From: Oscillospiraceae bacterium | GTDB lineage: Bacteria; Bacillota; Clostridia; Oscillospirales; Acutalibacteraceae | Direction: 5' to 3' | Assembly: GCA_009783605.1 (NCBI GenBank) | Contig: WRDE01000015.1 | Coordinates: 1-13,591, forward strand | Length of the DNA stretch: 13,591 bases | Part shown: piece by piece, positions 5,014 to 12,018 of the stretch | Position numbering within the stretch: the stretch's first letter is position 1 | How the letters are laid out: the number at the start of each line of letters is the position of its first letter | Program-made: the position numbers and the translations under genes | The notes under the pieces: model-generated | Database searches by the model: none | What the model saw: only the letters and a program-made list of their open reading frames with translations | Told to the model about the DNA's origin: nothing

Positions 5014-7299
5014 TTGCTCAAACTGAAACGCTATCTCAAACCCTTCCTCGGCGGCGTATTGCTGGCGGCGGTGCTGCTGCTCGGCCAGGCGCTGTGCGAT
5101 CTGAATCTGCCGAATCTGATGTCGGATATCGTCAATGTGGGTATCCAGCAGCACGGGGTGGAGCACGCCGCGCCGCAGGCGATCACGCCGACCGGCGAAA
5201 AGCTGATAAGGCTGTACATGCCCGAAGGCAATGATACCGGCGATCCGTATTATTATGTTTTCGATAACTGGTACCGTACGGTATCGGTCTTCAGGATCGA
5301 TAAGAACGGCAAGGATTTAGCGGACACCTACAAGGATCCGGATATATGGATCCACGCGGCGGTCGCCGAAGCCGCATCCGCCAAATTGGATCAATCCGCC
5401 ATCGACGACGCCTTTGCCAACGCCTCCTGGGCGCTGCTGCTTCATATGCAGGATATCGCCAAAGCCAGCGGGCAGGATATGACCGGCGGCGATAACAGCC
5501 AGTTGATGACCGGGATCGATATCACCCGGCTGTATCAGCTGCTGCCGATGCTGGAGCAGTTCCCGCAGGAGCAGCGGGATATCTACATCGAAGCTGCCCG
5601 GGACGCCGACCCGATGCTGAAAGAAAAAGCCGGCATCACCTTCGCCAGCGCATTTATGGAGGAGGCTGGGGTTAATATTGACGGGCTCCAGACCAACTAC
5701 ATTCTCAAAACCGGCGGGATCATGCTGCTTATCGCGCTGATGGGCGGCGTGGCCACCGTATTGGTGGGGCTGATCTGCGCCCGGATCTCGGCCGGCGTGG
5801 CCAAACATCTGCGGCGGGACGTGTTCGGCAAGGTCACCTCCTTTTCCAATGCCGAATTCGACAAGTTTTCCACCGCTTCGCTGATCACCCGTTCCACCAA
5901 CGACGTCACCCAGATCCAGATGTTCCTGATGATCGGCATCCGGATGCTGATCTACGCGCCGATGATGGCAGGCGGCGGAATCTTTATGGCGCTGAGCAAG
6001 TCGGCGTCGATGGCCTGGATCATCGCGGCGGCGGTGGTACTGCTGCTGGGGATCATCATGATCGTGCTGGCGGTGGCGATGCCGAAATTCAAGCGGATGC
6101 AGAAGCTGGTCGACCGGCTCAACCTTGTTTCCCGGGAAAATCTCAGCGGGCTGATGGTTATCCGGGCGTTCGGCACCCGGGAGCATGAGACCGCCCGGTT
6201 CGCCGAGGCCAACGAGGATCTGACCCGCAACAGCCTGTTTATCAACCGGGTATTTGTCGTCGTTATGCCGATCATCATGCTGATCATGAACGCGGTAACG
6301 CTGTTGGTCGTCTGGGTCGGCGCCCACCAGATCGAGCAGTCCCAGATGCAGATCGGCGATATGCTGGCGTTTATGCAGTACGCGATGCAGGTTATCTTTA
6401 GCTTTATGATGATGTCGATGATGCTGATCTTTATCCCCCGCGCCTCAGTGGCCGCCGAACGGATCGACGAGGTGCTGCGCTCAGAGCCGTCGGTCACCGA
6501 TCCGGAACAGCCCAAAGCCTTCGCGGATACCTCCGGGTTGGTGGAGTTCAACCGCGTCAGCTTCCGGTACGGCGGCGCCGAGGAGGACGCGCTGCACGAT
6601 ATCTCTTTTACCGCCCGCCCCGGCCAGACCACCGCCATCATCGGCCCGACCGGTTCCGGCAAATCCACCGTCGCCAGCCTGCTGATGCGGTTTTATGACG
6701 TGACCGGCGGCGAGATCCGGGTGGACGGGTTAGATATCCGGGAGATCTCCTCCCACGATCTGCGGCAGCGCATCGGATTTGTGCCGCAAAAGGGCGAATT
6801 GCTGAGCGGTACCGTAGCCTCCAATCTGAAATACGGCCGGCCGGACGCGGACGATGCGGATATGGCCGCCGGAGCCGCCGTGGCGCAGGCGGCGGATTTC
6901 ATCGGGGAGATGGAGGGCGGTTTTGACGCCGATATCTCCCAGGGCGGCACCAACGTATCCGGCGGCCAGAAGCAGCGGCTGTCGATCGCCCGGGCGTTGG
7001 TCAAAAAGCCCGAGATATTCATCTTTGACGACAGCTTTTCGGCCCTCGACTTCAAGACCGACCGGGCGCTCCGGGCGGCGCTGAAGGCATATACCGGCGA
7101 GTCCACCGTTATCTTAGTCGCCCAGCGGGTCAGCACCATTATGAACGCCGACCAGATTATCGTCCTGGAGGACGGCGCGGTGGCCGGCATCGGCACCCAT
7201 GCGGAACTGTTGGAACGCTGTCCGCAGTATTATGAGATCGCCTCCTCCCAGCTGACCCCGGCGGAATTATCCGGACAGGGAGGGAACAGCCATGAGTAA
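5014..7299 (+). CDS. Heterodimeric ABC exporter, subunit with degenerate ATPase site and large extracytoplasmic insert
   Basis: 761 aa, a membrane domain fused to an ATPase domain. TM1 is at about 12-32. TM2 does not begin until about residue 230, leaving roughly 190 polar residues outside, far more than the usual short loop. TM3-6 follow (about 310-360 and 410-490). The ATPase domain has Walker A GPTGSGKST (544-552) and signature VSGGQ (648-652). Walker B is FIFDD: the catalytic Glu is D673, and the switch His is Q704 (VAQRVSTI). This is the pattern of the non-canonical partner in TM287/288- or BmrCD-like heterodimers. The TTG start is supported by GAAGGA 7 nt upstream and by MLKLKRYLKPF, a typical N-terminus. 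It overlaps the next gene by 8 nt. Such exporters move drugs, lipids or peptides outward; the substrate is unknown. Confidence 0.92.
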   Translation: MLKLKRYLKPFLGGVLLAAVLLLGQALCDLNLPNLMSDIVNVGIQQHGVEHAAPQAITPTGEKLIRLYMPEGNDTGDPYYYVFDNWYRTVSVFRIDKNGKDLADTYKDPDIWIHAAVAEAASAKLDQSAIDDAFANASWALLLHMQDIAKASGQDMTGGDNSQLMTGIDITRLYQLLPMLEQFPQEQRDIYIEAARDADPMLKEKAGITFASAFMEEAGVNIDGLQTNYILKTGGIMLLIALMGGVATVLVGLICARISAGVAKHLRRDVFGKVTSFSNAEFDKFSTASLITRSTNDVTQIQMFLMIGIRMLIYAPMMAGGGIFMALSKSASMAWIIAAAVVLLLGIIMIVLAVAMPKFKRMQKLVDRLNLVSRENLSGLMVIRAFGTREHETARFAEANEDLTRNSLFINRVFVVVMPIIMLIMNAVTLLVVWVGAHQIEQSQMQIGDMLAFMQYAMQVIFSFMMMSMMLIFIPRASVAAERIDEVLRSEPSVTDPEQPKAFADTSGLVEFNRVSFRYGGAEEDALHDISFTARPGQTTAIIGPTGSGKSTVASLLMRFYDVTGGEIRVDGLDIREISSHDLRQRIGFVPQKGELLSGTVASNLKYGRPDADDADMAAGAAVAQAADFIGEMEGGFDADISQGGTNVSGGQKQRLSIARALVKKPEIFIFDDSFSALDFKTDRALRAALKAYTGESTVILVAQRVSTIMNADQIIVLEDGAVAGIGTHAELLERCPQYYEIASSQLTPAELSGQGGNSHE

Positions 7300-9241
7300 A
7301 CGGCAAAGCAGAAACAGCGCACAGGCGCCGTCGCGGTCCGCAGACTCTTTTGCCGCGCAAAAACGCACAAGCCCCAAACGTCACGGCGGCCCTATGGGCG
7401 GCGGCCCCGCCGGCATGATGCTCCAGGGCGAAAAGGCCAAGGATTTTAAGGGGACAATGAAACGCCTGCTGCGCTATCTCGGGCGGCATCTGCCGGCGGT
7501 GATCGCGGTTATGGCGATGGCGGCGGGTTCGACCATTTTTATGATCTTCGGACCGAAAATTCTCGCCGGCGCCACCGACGAGCTGTTCAAGGGGATCATG
7601 GGCAAAATCACCGGCTCCGGCGGCGGGGTGGATTTCGGCGCCATCGCGCAGATTATGTTCAAGCTGATCGCCTTTTATCTGATCAGCGCCGCGCTCTCCT
7701 ATGTGCAGGGGTTTATCATGTCCGGCGTGACCATGAAGGTGACCCGCAGCCTGCGCCGGGATATCAACGATAAAATCCACCGGCTGCCCTTCGGGTTTTA
7801 TGACCATACCACCCACGGCGAGGTGCTGTCCCGGATTACCAACGATGTGGACACCATCAACCAGACCATGAGCCAGAGCCTGACCCAGATCATCACCTCG
7901 CTCACCTCGGTCATCGGTTTTATCGTGATGATGCTGACCATCAGCTGGCAGATGACATTGGTGGCGCTGGGGATCATCCCGCTGTCGATGATTTTGGTCA
8001 TTTCGGTGGTCCGCAAATCCCAGAAGCATTTCAAAAACCAGCAGAATTATCTCGGCCACGTCAACAGTCAGGTGGAGGAGCTGTACGGCAGCCACGTCAT
8101 CGTCAAGGCCTTCAACGGCGAGGCCGCGGCGGTCAGGGCTTTTGACGAGCAGAACGAGGCGCTGTATCACGCCGCCTGGAAAGCCAATTTCCTGTCGGGG
8201 CTGATGATGCCGTTAGCCAATTTTGTCTCCAACCTCGGATTCGTGGCGATCTGTATCCTCGGCGGCTGGATGGCCGCCAAGGGCAACCTCAGTATCGGCG
8301 ACGTACAGGCGTTTGTGCAGTATGTGCGGCAGTTCAACCAGCCGATCTCGCAGGTGGCCAACATCTCCAACGTGCTGCAGCAGACCGCCGCCGCCGCCGA
8401 GCGGGTATTCGATTTCTTAGAGGAAGAGGACGAGATCGCCGAAACACCCGGCGCGCTGTCGGTCAACCACGGCGGCGGACCGGACAGCGACACGCTGGTT
8501 TCGGTCAGCGGCAACATCACCTTTGACGATATCACCTTCGGGTATAACGCCGGCCAGACCGTCATCCACAATTTTTCGGCCGCAATCCAATCCGGCAAAA
8601 AGGTGGCCATTGTCGGCCCCACCGGCGCCGGCAAAACCACGATTGTCAAGCTGCTGATGCGGTTCTATGATGTCAACCAGGGCGCCATCCGGGTGGACGG
8701 GCACGATATCCGGGATTTCAAGCGGGACGAACTGCGGTCGCTGTTCGGCATGGTGCTCCAGGATACCTGGCTGTTCGGCGGCACCATCGCCGACAATATC
8801 CGTTACGGGCGGCTGGAGGCCACCGACGAGCAGGTCAAGGCGGCGGCCAAAGCGGCCCAGGTGGACCATTTCGTTCGCACCCTGCCCGACGGGTATCATA
8901 TGGTGCTCAACGAGGAGGCCAGCAACGTCTCGGGCGGCCAGAAGCAGCTGTTGACCATCGCCCGGGCGATCCTCGCCGACCCGCAGATCCTGATCCTCGA
9001 CGAGGCCACCAGCAGCGTCGATACCCGCACCGAGATATTGATCCAGAAAGCTATGGACAATCTGATGCGGGGCCGCACCAGCTTTGTGATCGCCCACCGG
9101 CTGTCCACCATCCGCAACGCCGACCTGATTTTGGTGATGCGGGAGGGGGATATCGTGGAACAGGGGAAACATGAAGAACTGTTGGAAAAAGGCGGGTTTT
9201 ACGCGCAGCTGTATAACAGTCAGTTTGAGGATAATTCATAA
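7292..9241 (+). CDS. Heterodimeric ABC exporter, catalytically complete subunit
   Basis: 649 aa. A basic Gly/Met-rich N-terminal tail (1-45, containing RHGGPMGGGPAGMMLQGEKA) is usual for this clostridial subunit. Six membrane spans lie within about 65-375. The ATPase domain is intact: Walker A GPTGAGKTT (442-450), signature VSGGQ (546-550), Walker B LILDEATS with catalytic E571, and switch H602 in IAHRLSTI. It pairs with the upstream subunit, whose Glu and His are replaced, so the dimer should have one active and one degenerate ATP site. The ATG overlaps the previous gene by 8 nt, with AGGGAGGG upstream, implying translational coupling and 1:1 production. The operon ends at the hairpin in the 9280-9367 element. 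Confidence 0.95.
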   Translation: MSKRQSRNSAQAPSRSADSFAAQKRTSPKRHGGPMGGGPAGMMLQGEKAKDFKGTMKRLLRYLGRHLPAVIAVMAMAAGSTIFMIFGPKILAGATDELFKGIMGKITGSGGGVDFGAIAQIMFKLIAFYLISAALSYVQGFIMSGVTMKVTRSLRRDINDKIHRLPFGFYDHTTHGEVLSRITNDVDTINQTMSQSLTQIITSLTSVIGFIVMMLTISWQMTLVALGIIPLSMILVISVVRKSQKHFKNQQNYLGHVNSQVEELYGSHVIVKAFNGEAAAVRAFDEQNEALYHAAWKANFLSGLMMPLANFVSNLGFVAICILGGWMAAKGNLSIGDVQAFVQYVRQFNQPISQVANISNVLQQTAAAAERVFDFLEEEDEIAETPGALSVNHGGGPDSDTLVSVSGNITFDDITFGYNAGQTVIHNFSAAIQSGKKVAIVGPTGAGKTTIVKLLMRFYDVNQGAIRVDGHDIRDFKRDELRSLFGMVLQDTWLFGGTIADNIRYGRLEATDEQVKAAAKAAQVDHFVRTLPDGYHMVLNEEASNVSGGQKQLLTIARAILADPQILILDEATSSVDTRTEILIQKAMDNLMRGRTSFVIAHRLSTIRNADLILVMREGDIVEQGKHEELLEKGGFYAQLYNSQFEDNS

Positions 9242-9279
9242 TTTATAGTAAAATAAATTTTTACTCTTTAAAAAATACG

Positions 9280-9313
9280 CCTGCCCGGATTATCCTCGGA
9301 CAGGTATGTTTTT
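9280..9313 (+). terminator. Terminator of the ABC exporter operon
   Basis: CCTGCCCG pairs with CGGACAGG (one C-A mismatch) around GATTATCCT. TATG-TTTTT-CTTTTC follows. It starts 39 nt after the operon's stop codon and is the first half of intergenic repeat copy A. On the opposite strand it is also followed by a T-run. Confidence 0.8.
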
Positions 9314-9367
9314 CTTTTCTCCCTTATATATCCCGCCCGATTTATGCTACAATATCCTTAATGAACC
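9280..9367 (+). repeat. Intergenic direct repeat, copy A (terminator hairpin plus conserved 28-nt block)
   Basis: About 88 nt aligning with 10306-10394 in the same orientation at roughly 80% identity. It has a CCTG...CAGG hairpin with the shared loop-side TTATCCTCG, a T/C-rich spacer, and a 28-nt block (9330-9357) with no differences between copies. The block starts ATCCCGCCCGATTTATG and includes TGCTACAAT, an extended -10-like sequence. The copy lies between the ABC operon and the J-domain gene. The following stretch (9368-9430) contains a weak CCAG/CTGG hairpin before T7 (9406-9412). Confidence 0.85.
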
Positions 9368-9433
9368 CCCCCAGCTTGGCGCTGATATTGGAATGTCCAT
9401 CTGGCTTTTTTTGCTGTTTTTTGTGTTTTGTTA

Positions 9434-9462
9434 TTGCATTTCGGTAAAATATGCAGTATAAT
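9434..9462 (+). promoter_or_regulatory. Promoter of the J-domain gene
   Basis: TTGCAT (9434-9439) and a perfect TATAAT (9457-9462) are separated by 17 nt, 57 nt upstream of the ATG. The extended -10-like TGCTACAAT in repeat copy A could be a second, more distant start. Confidence 0.68.
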
Positions 9463-9519
9463 TTTCATCTCTTTATATAAAATATCAAAAATTTTTTCAG
9501 CATAGGGGGACATGATATA

Positions 9520-10272
9520 ATGGGAAATGAACAATGGGAAATAAATTGGAAAGATTATTATGATATATTACAAGTAAATCAAAATGCCGAAGAAGAGGCC
9601 ATACGCGGTGTGTATGTAAGTCTCTCAAAAAAATATCATCCGGATAATAACCATGAACCTTATGCGAAAGAAAAAACGCAAAAAATTAACGAAGCATATG
9701 AGGTTTTGAAAGATTCTACAAAAAGAAAAGAGTATGATATCGCGTGGATAAAAAAGTATAGGCCTACATCACCGCCACCAAGGCCACAGCCATCTCAAAC
9801 ACAAAAGACTTCAACACCTGTCCCGCCATCGCCCCACCCAACAACACCGTCACGACCATCTCCGCCACAAACACAAAAATCACCGCCATCACCAGTAGTT
9901 AAAGAAAAATTTAGAAGGCATATTGAAGTACCGTGGCGGAAAATCGGGTATATTTTTGCGTTAATTTTTGAAATTATTGCGATTATCGCATTTCTTAATG
10001 CAGGTATTCCTGAGCTTGAAAACGCAATTATTTTTTTAATTATATTTACAATAATACCATTCATAGTTATACTTTTTTCAAAGGGTTTTGGTAAAAAAAT
10101 ATTCTTTTTAATATTGGGCATCATAGGCTCTTTAATTTTTTTAGTTCTTTTCATAGCGGGAGCAAATGCTGAGAAAGGAGAAATAAAGGTTGAATTGATT
10201 CCCATACTTGTATTGTCATTAAGTTCATTAGTTGGTATTGTAACAGCATTTATCGTTAGGACAAGAAAATAA
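9520..10272 (+). CDS. J-domain protein with Pro-rich linker and four membrane spans
   Basis: 250 aa. Residues 11-75 are a DnaJ J-domain: DYYDILQVNQNAEEEAIRGV, then KKYHPDNN with the HPD triad at 40-42, then INEAYEVLKDSTKRKEYD. J-domains stimulate the ATPase of Hsp70/DnaK. Residues 82-126 are a linker very rich in Pro, Ser, Thr and Gln with repeated PPxxxQTQK elements. Four hydrophobic spans follow (about 143-161, 168-186, 193-214, 226-246), and the protein ends in RTRK. The DnaJ Gly/Phe, zinc-finger and C-terminal domains are absent, so this is a specialised J-protein that would recruit DnaK to the membrane. AGGGGGA lies 9 nt before the ATG. It is strongly AT-rich compared with the GC-rich genes on both sides and is bracketed by two direct repeats, suggesting transfer. 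Its client is unknown. Confidence 0.87.
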   Translation: MGNEQWEINWKDYYDILQVNQNAEEEAIRGVYVSLSKKYHPDNNHEPYAKEKTQKINEAYEVLKDSTKRKEYDIAWIKKYRPTSPPPRPQPSQTQKTSTPVPPSPHPTTPSRPSPPQTQKSPPSPVVKEKFRRHIEVPWRKIGYIFALIFEIIAIIAFLNAGIPELENAIIFLIIFTIIPFIVILFSKGFGKKIFFLILGIIGSLIFLVLFIAGANAEKGEIKVELIPILVLSLSSLVGIVTAFIVRTRK

Positions 10273-10300
10273 AACAACAATTTTATATAATCCTCCGAAA

Positions 10301-10340
10301 CCGCACCTGTCGACTTATCCTCGAACAGGCGCGGATTTTC
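10301..10340 (+). terminator. Terminator of the J-domain gene
   Basis: CCGC-A-CCTGT-CGA pairs with TCG-A-ACAGG-C-GCGG around a short loop, with one A-C mismatch and a bulge, followed by ATTTTC. It starts 28 nt after the J-domain stop codon and forms the first part of intergenic repeat copy B. Confidence 0.75.
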
Positions 10341-10394
10341 TATTACTCCCCCTATACATCCCGCCCGATTTATGCTACAATATCCCCATAAACC
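10306..10394 (+). repeat. Intergenic direct repeat, copy B
   Basis: Second copy of the 88-nt element, between the J-domain gene and the nicotinamidase-like gene. The 28-nt block at 10358-10385 is identical to 9330-9357. The hairpin half has diverged more, mostly by changes that keep pairing at the core CCTG/CAGG. Spacing between the copies is 1028 nt from block start to block start. Confidence 0.85.
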
Positions 10395-10397
10395 GTA

Positions 10398-10426
10398 TTG
10401 ATTTATTATCCGGTTTCCATTATAAT
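10398..10426 (+). promoter_or_regulatory. Promoter of the NAD-salvage pair
   Basis: TTGATT (10398-10403) and a perfect TATAAT (10421-10426) with 17-nt spacing, 41 nt before the ATG at 10467. It starts just 4 nt after repeat copy B. Confidence 0.75.
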
Positions 10427-10466
10427 GGCAATTAGTTTTTTACAATGCAACGAAGGAGAACGCGGG

Positions 10467-10997
10467 ATGAAAAAACTCTTGCTGGCGGTGGATCTGCTGA
10501 ACGATTTTGTGGACGGGGCGCTGGGGTCCCCCGCGGCGCAGGCTATGCTGCCGGCGGCGGTGGAAAAGCTGCTGGCGGCGGAGCGTAATGGGGATATGAT
10601 CGCGTTTCTGCGGGATACGCATGAGGAAAATTATCTGCAGACCCTTGAAGGGCGGCATCTGCCGGTACCGCACGGAATCCGCGGCACCCACGGCTGGCAG
10701 GTCGCGGACGCCGTCGCGGCGGCGGTGGATATCTCCCGGTATCCTCAAATCGAAAAGAATTCCTTCGGCGCGGCGGCATTGGTGGAATTCCTGTGGGAAC
10801 TGCCGGAGTTGGAAGAGGTGGAGCTGATCGGCATCTGCACCGGCATCTGCGTGATCAACAACGCGCTGCTGATCAAAACCTTTTTCCCGCAACTGCCGGT
10901 ATCGGTGGACGCCGCCTGCTGCGCCTGTGTCTCTCCGGAAACCCACCGGGCGGCATTAGAGATCATGGCGCTGTGCCATGTGGAAATTAAGAATTAA
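10467..10997 (+). CDS. Isochorismatase-family hydrolase, probable nicotinamidase
   Basis: 176 aa, cytosolic. It has the cysteine-hydrolase triad of the isochorismatase/nicotinamidase family: D9 (LLAVDLLNDF), K97 (IEKNSFGA) and C128 (IGICTGICVINNAL). The metal-site set of nicotinamidases is also visible: D50 and H52 (FLRDTHEENY) and H64 (EGRHLPVPHG). Nicotinamidase converts nicotinamide to nicotinate and ammonia. The next gene is NAD synthase, which uses ammonia in the last step of the same salvage route and supports the assignment; nicotinate phosphoribosyltransferase is not in the window. ATG 10467 is chosen over upstream in-frame codons because AAGGAGA lies 7 nt before it. The last three codons (Ile-Lys-Asn) and the stop are made by a heptamer repeat. 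Other isochorismatase-family substrates remain possible. Confidence 0.85.
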   Translation: MKKLLLAVDLLNDFVDGALGSPAAQAMLPAAVEKLLAAERNGDMIAFLRDTHEENYLQTLEGRHLPVPHGIRGTHGWQVADAVAAAVDISRYPQIEKNSFGAAALVEFLWELPELEEVELIGICTGICVINNALLIKTFFPQLPVSVDAACCACVSPETHRAALEIMALCHVEIKN

Positions 10998-11010
10998 GAA
11001 TTAAGAATTA
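10985..11010 (+). repeat. Heptanucleotide tandem repeat (AATTAAG) x3 plus AATTA
   Basis: Three perfect AATTAAG units (10985-11005) and a partial fourth. The repeat begins inside the last codons of the nicotinamidase-like gene and supplies its TAA. It ends at the AGGGAG Shine-Dalgarno of the NAD synthase gene. Each unit contains TAA, giving a TAA in every frame. Confidence 0.93.
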
Positions 11011-11023
11011 GGGAGTTGACAGT

Positions 11024-11788
11024 ATGATTACTATTTATCTGCCCCCGGATTTTGAGCCGCAGCGGGAAATTGCTTCGATTACCGCCGATATTCGGGAGGG
11101 ATTTTCCGGCGCTTCCGGGGCGGTGATCGGCATGTCCGGCGGCAAGGATTCTTCGGTGGCGGCCAGGCTGCTGGCCGATGCTCTCGGCGCGGGCCGGGTG
11201 TTCGGGGTCATCATCCCCAACGGCAGGATGGCGGACGAACCGCTGGCACGGAAGATCTGCGAACACCTCGGCATCGAATGGATGCGGGTGGATATCGGGC
11301 CGGTCTATCAGTCGGCTCTGGAGGCGTTGGGCACCTCCGGAATTCCGGATTTTATCAGCGCCGCCGCCCAGGTCAACATCCTGCCGCGGCTGCGGATGAC
11401 GGTGCTCTACGCGCTGGCCCAGAGCCGCGGATACCGCGTCGCCGGTACCGGCAACCTGAGCGAACGCATGGTGGGATATTGCACCAAATGGGGGGATATG
11501 GCGTCGGATTACAATCCGCTGGGCCATTACACCTGCTCCGAAGTTGTCGCCATCGGCCGGGCGCTGCTGCCGGACTGGATCATCGAACGGGTGCCGGAGG
11601 ACGGGCTCCAGAGCCGTACCGACGAGGAGAATCTCGGGTTTACCTATGCCGAACTGGATAAGTTGATCCGCACCGGCGAGGAGGGCGCACGAACCGCGCA
11701 GATCCGGCGGAGGGTCGCCGCATCGGCCCATAAACGGCTGCCAGTTCCGTCGCCGAAACCGGTGTTTGACGGGGCGGTTTGTATTTGA
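11024..11788 (+). CDS. nadE: NH3-dependent NAD+ synthase
   Basis: 254 aa, near the usual single-domain NadE length, with no N-terminal glutaminase domain, so ammonia-dependent. It adenylates nicotinate adenine dinucleotide with ATP and amidates it to NAD+. Visible motifs are the PP-loop MSGGKDSS (37-44), GTGNLSERMVGYCTKWGD (141-158, family GTxNxSExxxGYxTxxGD), YNPLGHYTCSEV (163-174, relatives usually have NPL.dlyKtqV) and RTDEENLGFTYAELD (198-212). AGGGAG lies 8 nt before the ATG. It is 26 nt after the nicotinamidase-like gene, without a terminator or promoter between them, so the two are co-transcribed: one releases nicotinate and ammonia, the other completes NAD+ synthesis. A hairpin and T-run end the operon. 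Confidence 0.94.
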   Translation: MITIYLPPDFEPQREIASITADIREGFSGASGAVIGMSGGKDSSVAARLLADALGAGRVFGVIIPNGRMADEPLARKICEHLGIEWMRVDIGPVYQSALEALGTSGIPDFISAAAQVNILPRLRMTVLYALAQSRGYRVAGTGNLSERMVGYCTKWGDMASDYNPLGHYTCSEVVAIGRALLPDWIIERVPEDGLQSRTDEENLGFTYAELDKLIRTGEEGARTAQIRRRVAASAHKRLPVPSPKPVFDGAVCI

Positions 11789-11803
11789 TTTTCAATAAGC
11801 ATA

Positions 11804-11860
11804 AAATAAAAGGGTTCGGTGTGAGTGTATATCATTCACGTTCGCCCTTTATTTGTTTTT
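11804..11860 (+). terminator. Terminator of the NAD-salvage operon
   Basis: AAATAAAAGGG pairs with CCCTTTATTT, and inside it GTGAGTG pairs with CATTCAC (one G-T) around TATAT; some internal mismatch separates the two helices. GTTTTT follows. It starts 15 nt after the nadE stop. Confidence 0.8.
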
Positions 11861-11863
11861 CTG

Positions 11864-11872
11864 TGATATAAT
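11864..11872 (+). promoter_or_regulatory. Extended -10 promoter (TGATATAAT) of the dockerin-protein gene
   Basis: TG-A-TATAAT is a perfect extended -10 element. No good -35 is visible, which this class tolerates. Transcription from it would begin near 11879, so the long hairpin at 11882-11968 would be the very start of the mRNA leader. Confidence 0.5.
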
Positions 11873-11873
11873 C

Positions 11874-11976
11874 ATACTAAGCTGCATTAGATGAGTAGAT
11901 AAAATCGGCATAAAATCGTTGGATTTATGCGGTTTTATGCCGATTTTATCGCAACGAATCTTATGCAGAGTAGTAT
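11874..11976. repeat. Long near-palindromic element in the leader of the dockerin gene
   Basis: The centre is a perfect 18-bp inverted repeat, GATAAAATCGGCATAAAA (11898-11915) against TTTTATGCCGATTTTATC (11933-11950), with a 17-nt loop. Outside this, CTGCATTAGAT (11882-11892) pairs with ATCTTATGCAG (11958-11968) with one mismatch, and ATACTA (11874-11879) with TAGTAT (11971-11976). Between the two main helices is a 5/7-nt internal loop. An alternative, exclusive helix is possible: GCATAAA (11908-11914) with TTTATGC (11924-11930). There is no T-run, so it is not a simple terminator. It could be a MITE or other palindromic repeat, or an mRNA leader structure. Confidence 0.8.
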
Positions 11977-12018
11977 CAGGATACAGACAAAAATTCACAG
12001 AGAAAGGACCTGACCGCT

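Noticed and set aside
5317..6327. Long minus-strand open frame (336 codons) across the first ABC gene
   Set aside because: His, Gln, Asp and Arg-rich composition typical of an antisense shadow of a GC-rich gene; the plus strand encodes an unmistakable ABC exporter here. The same holds for 7157-8170 and 8417-9172.
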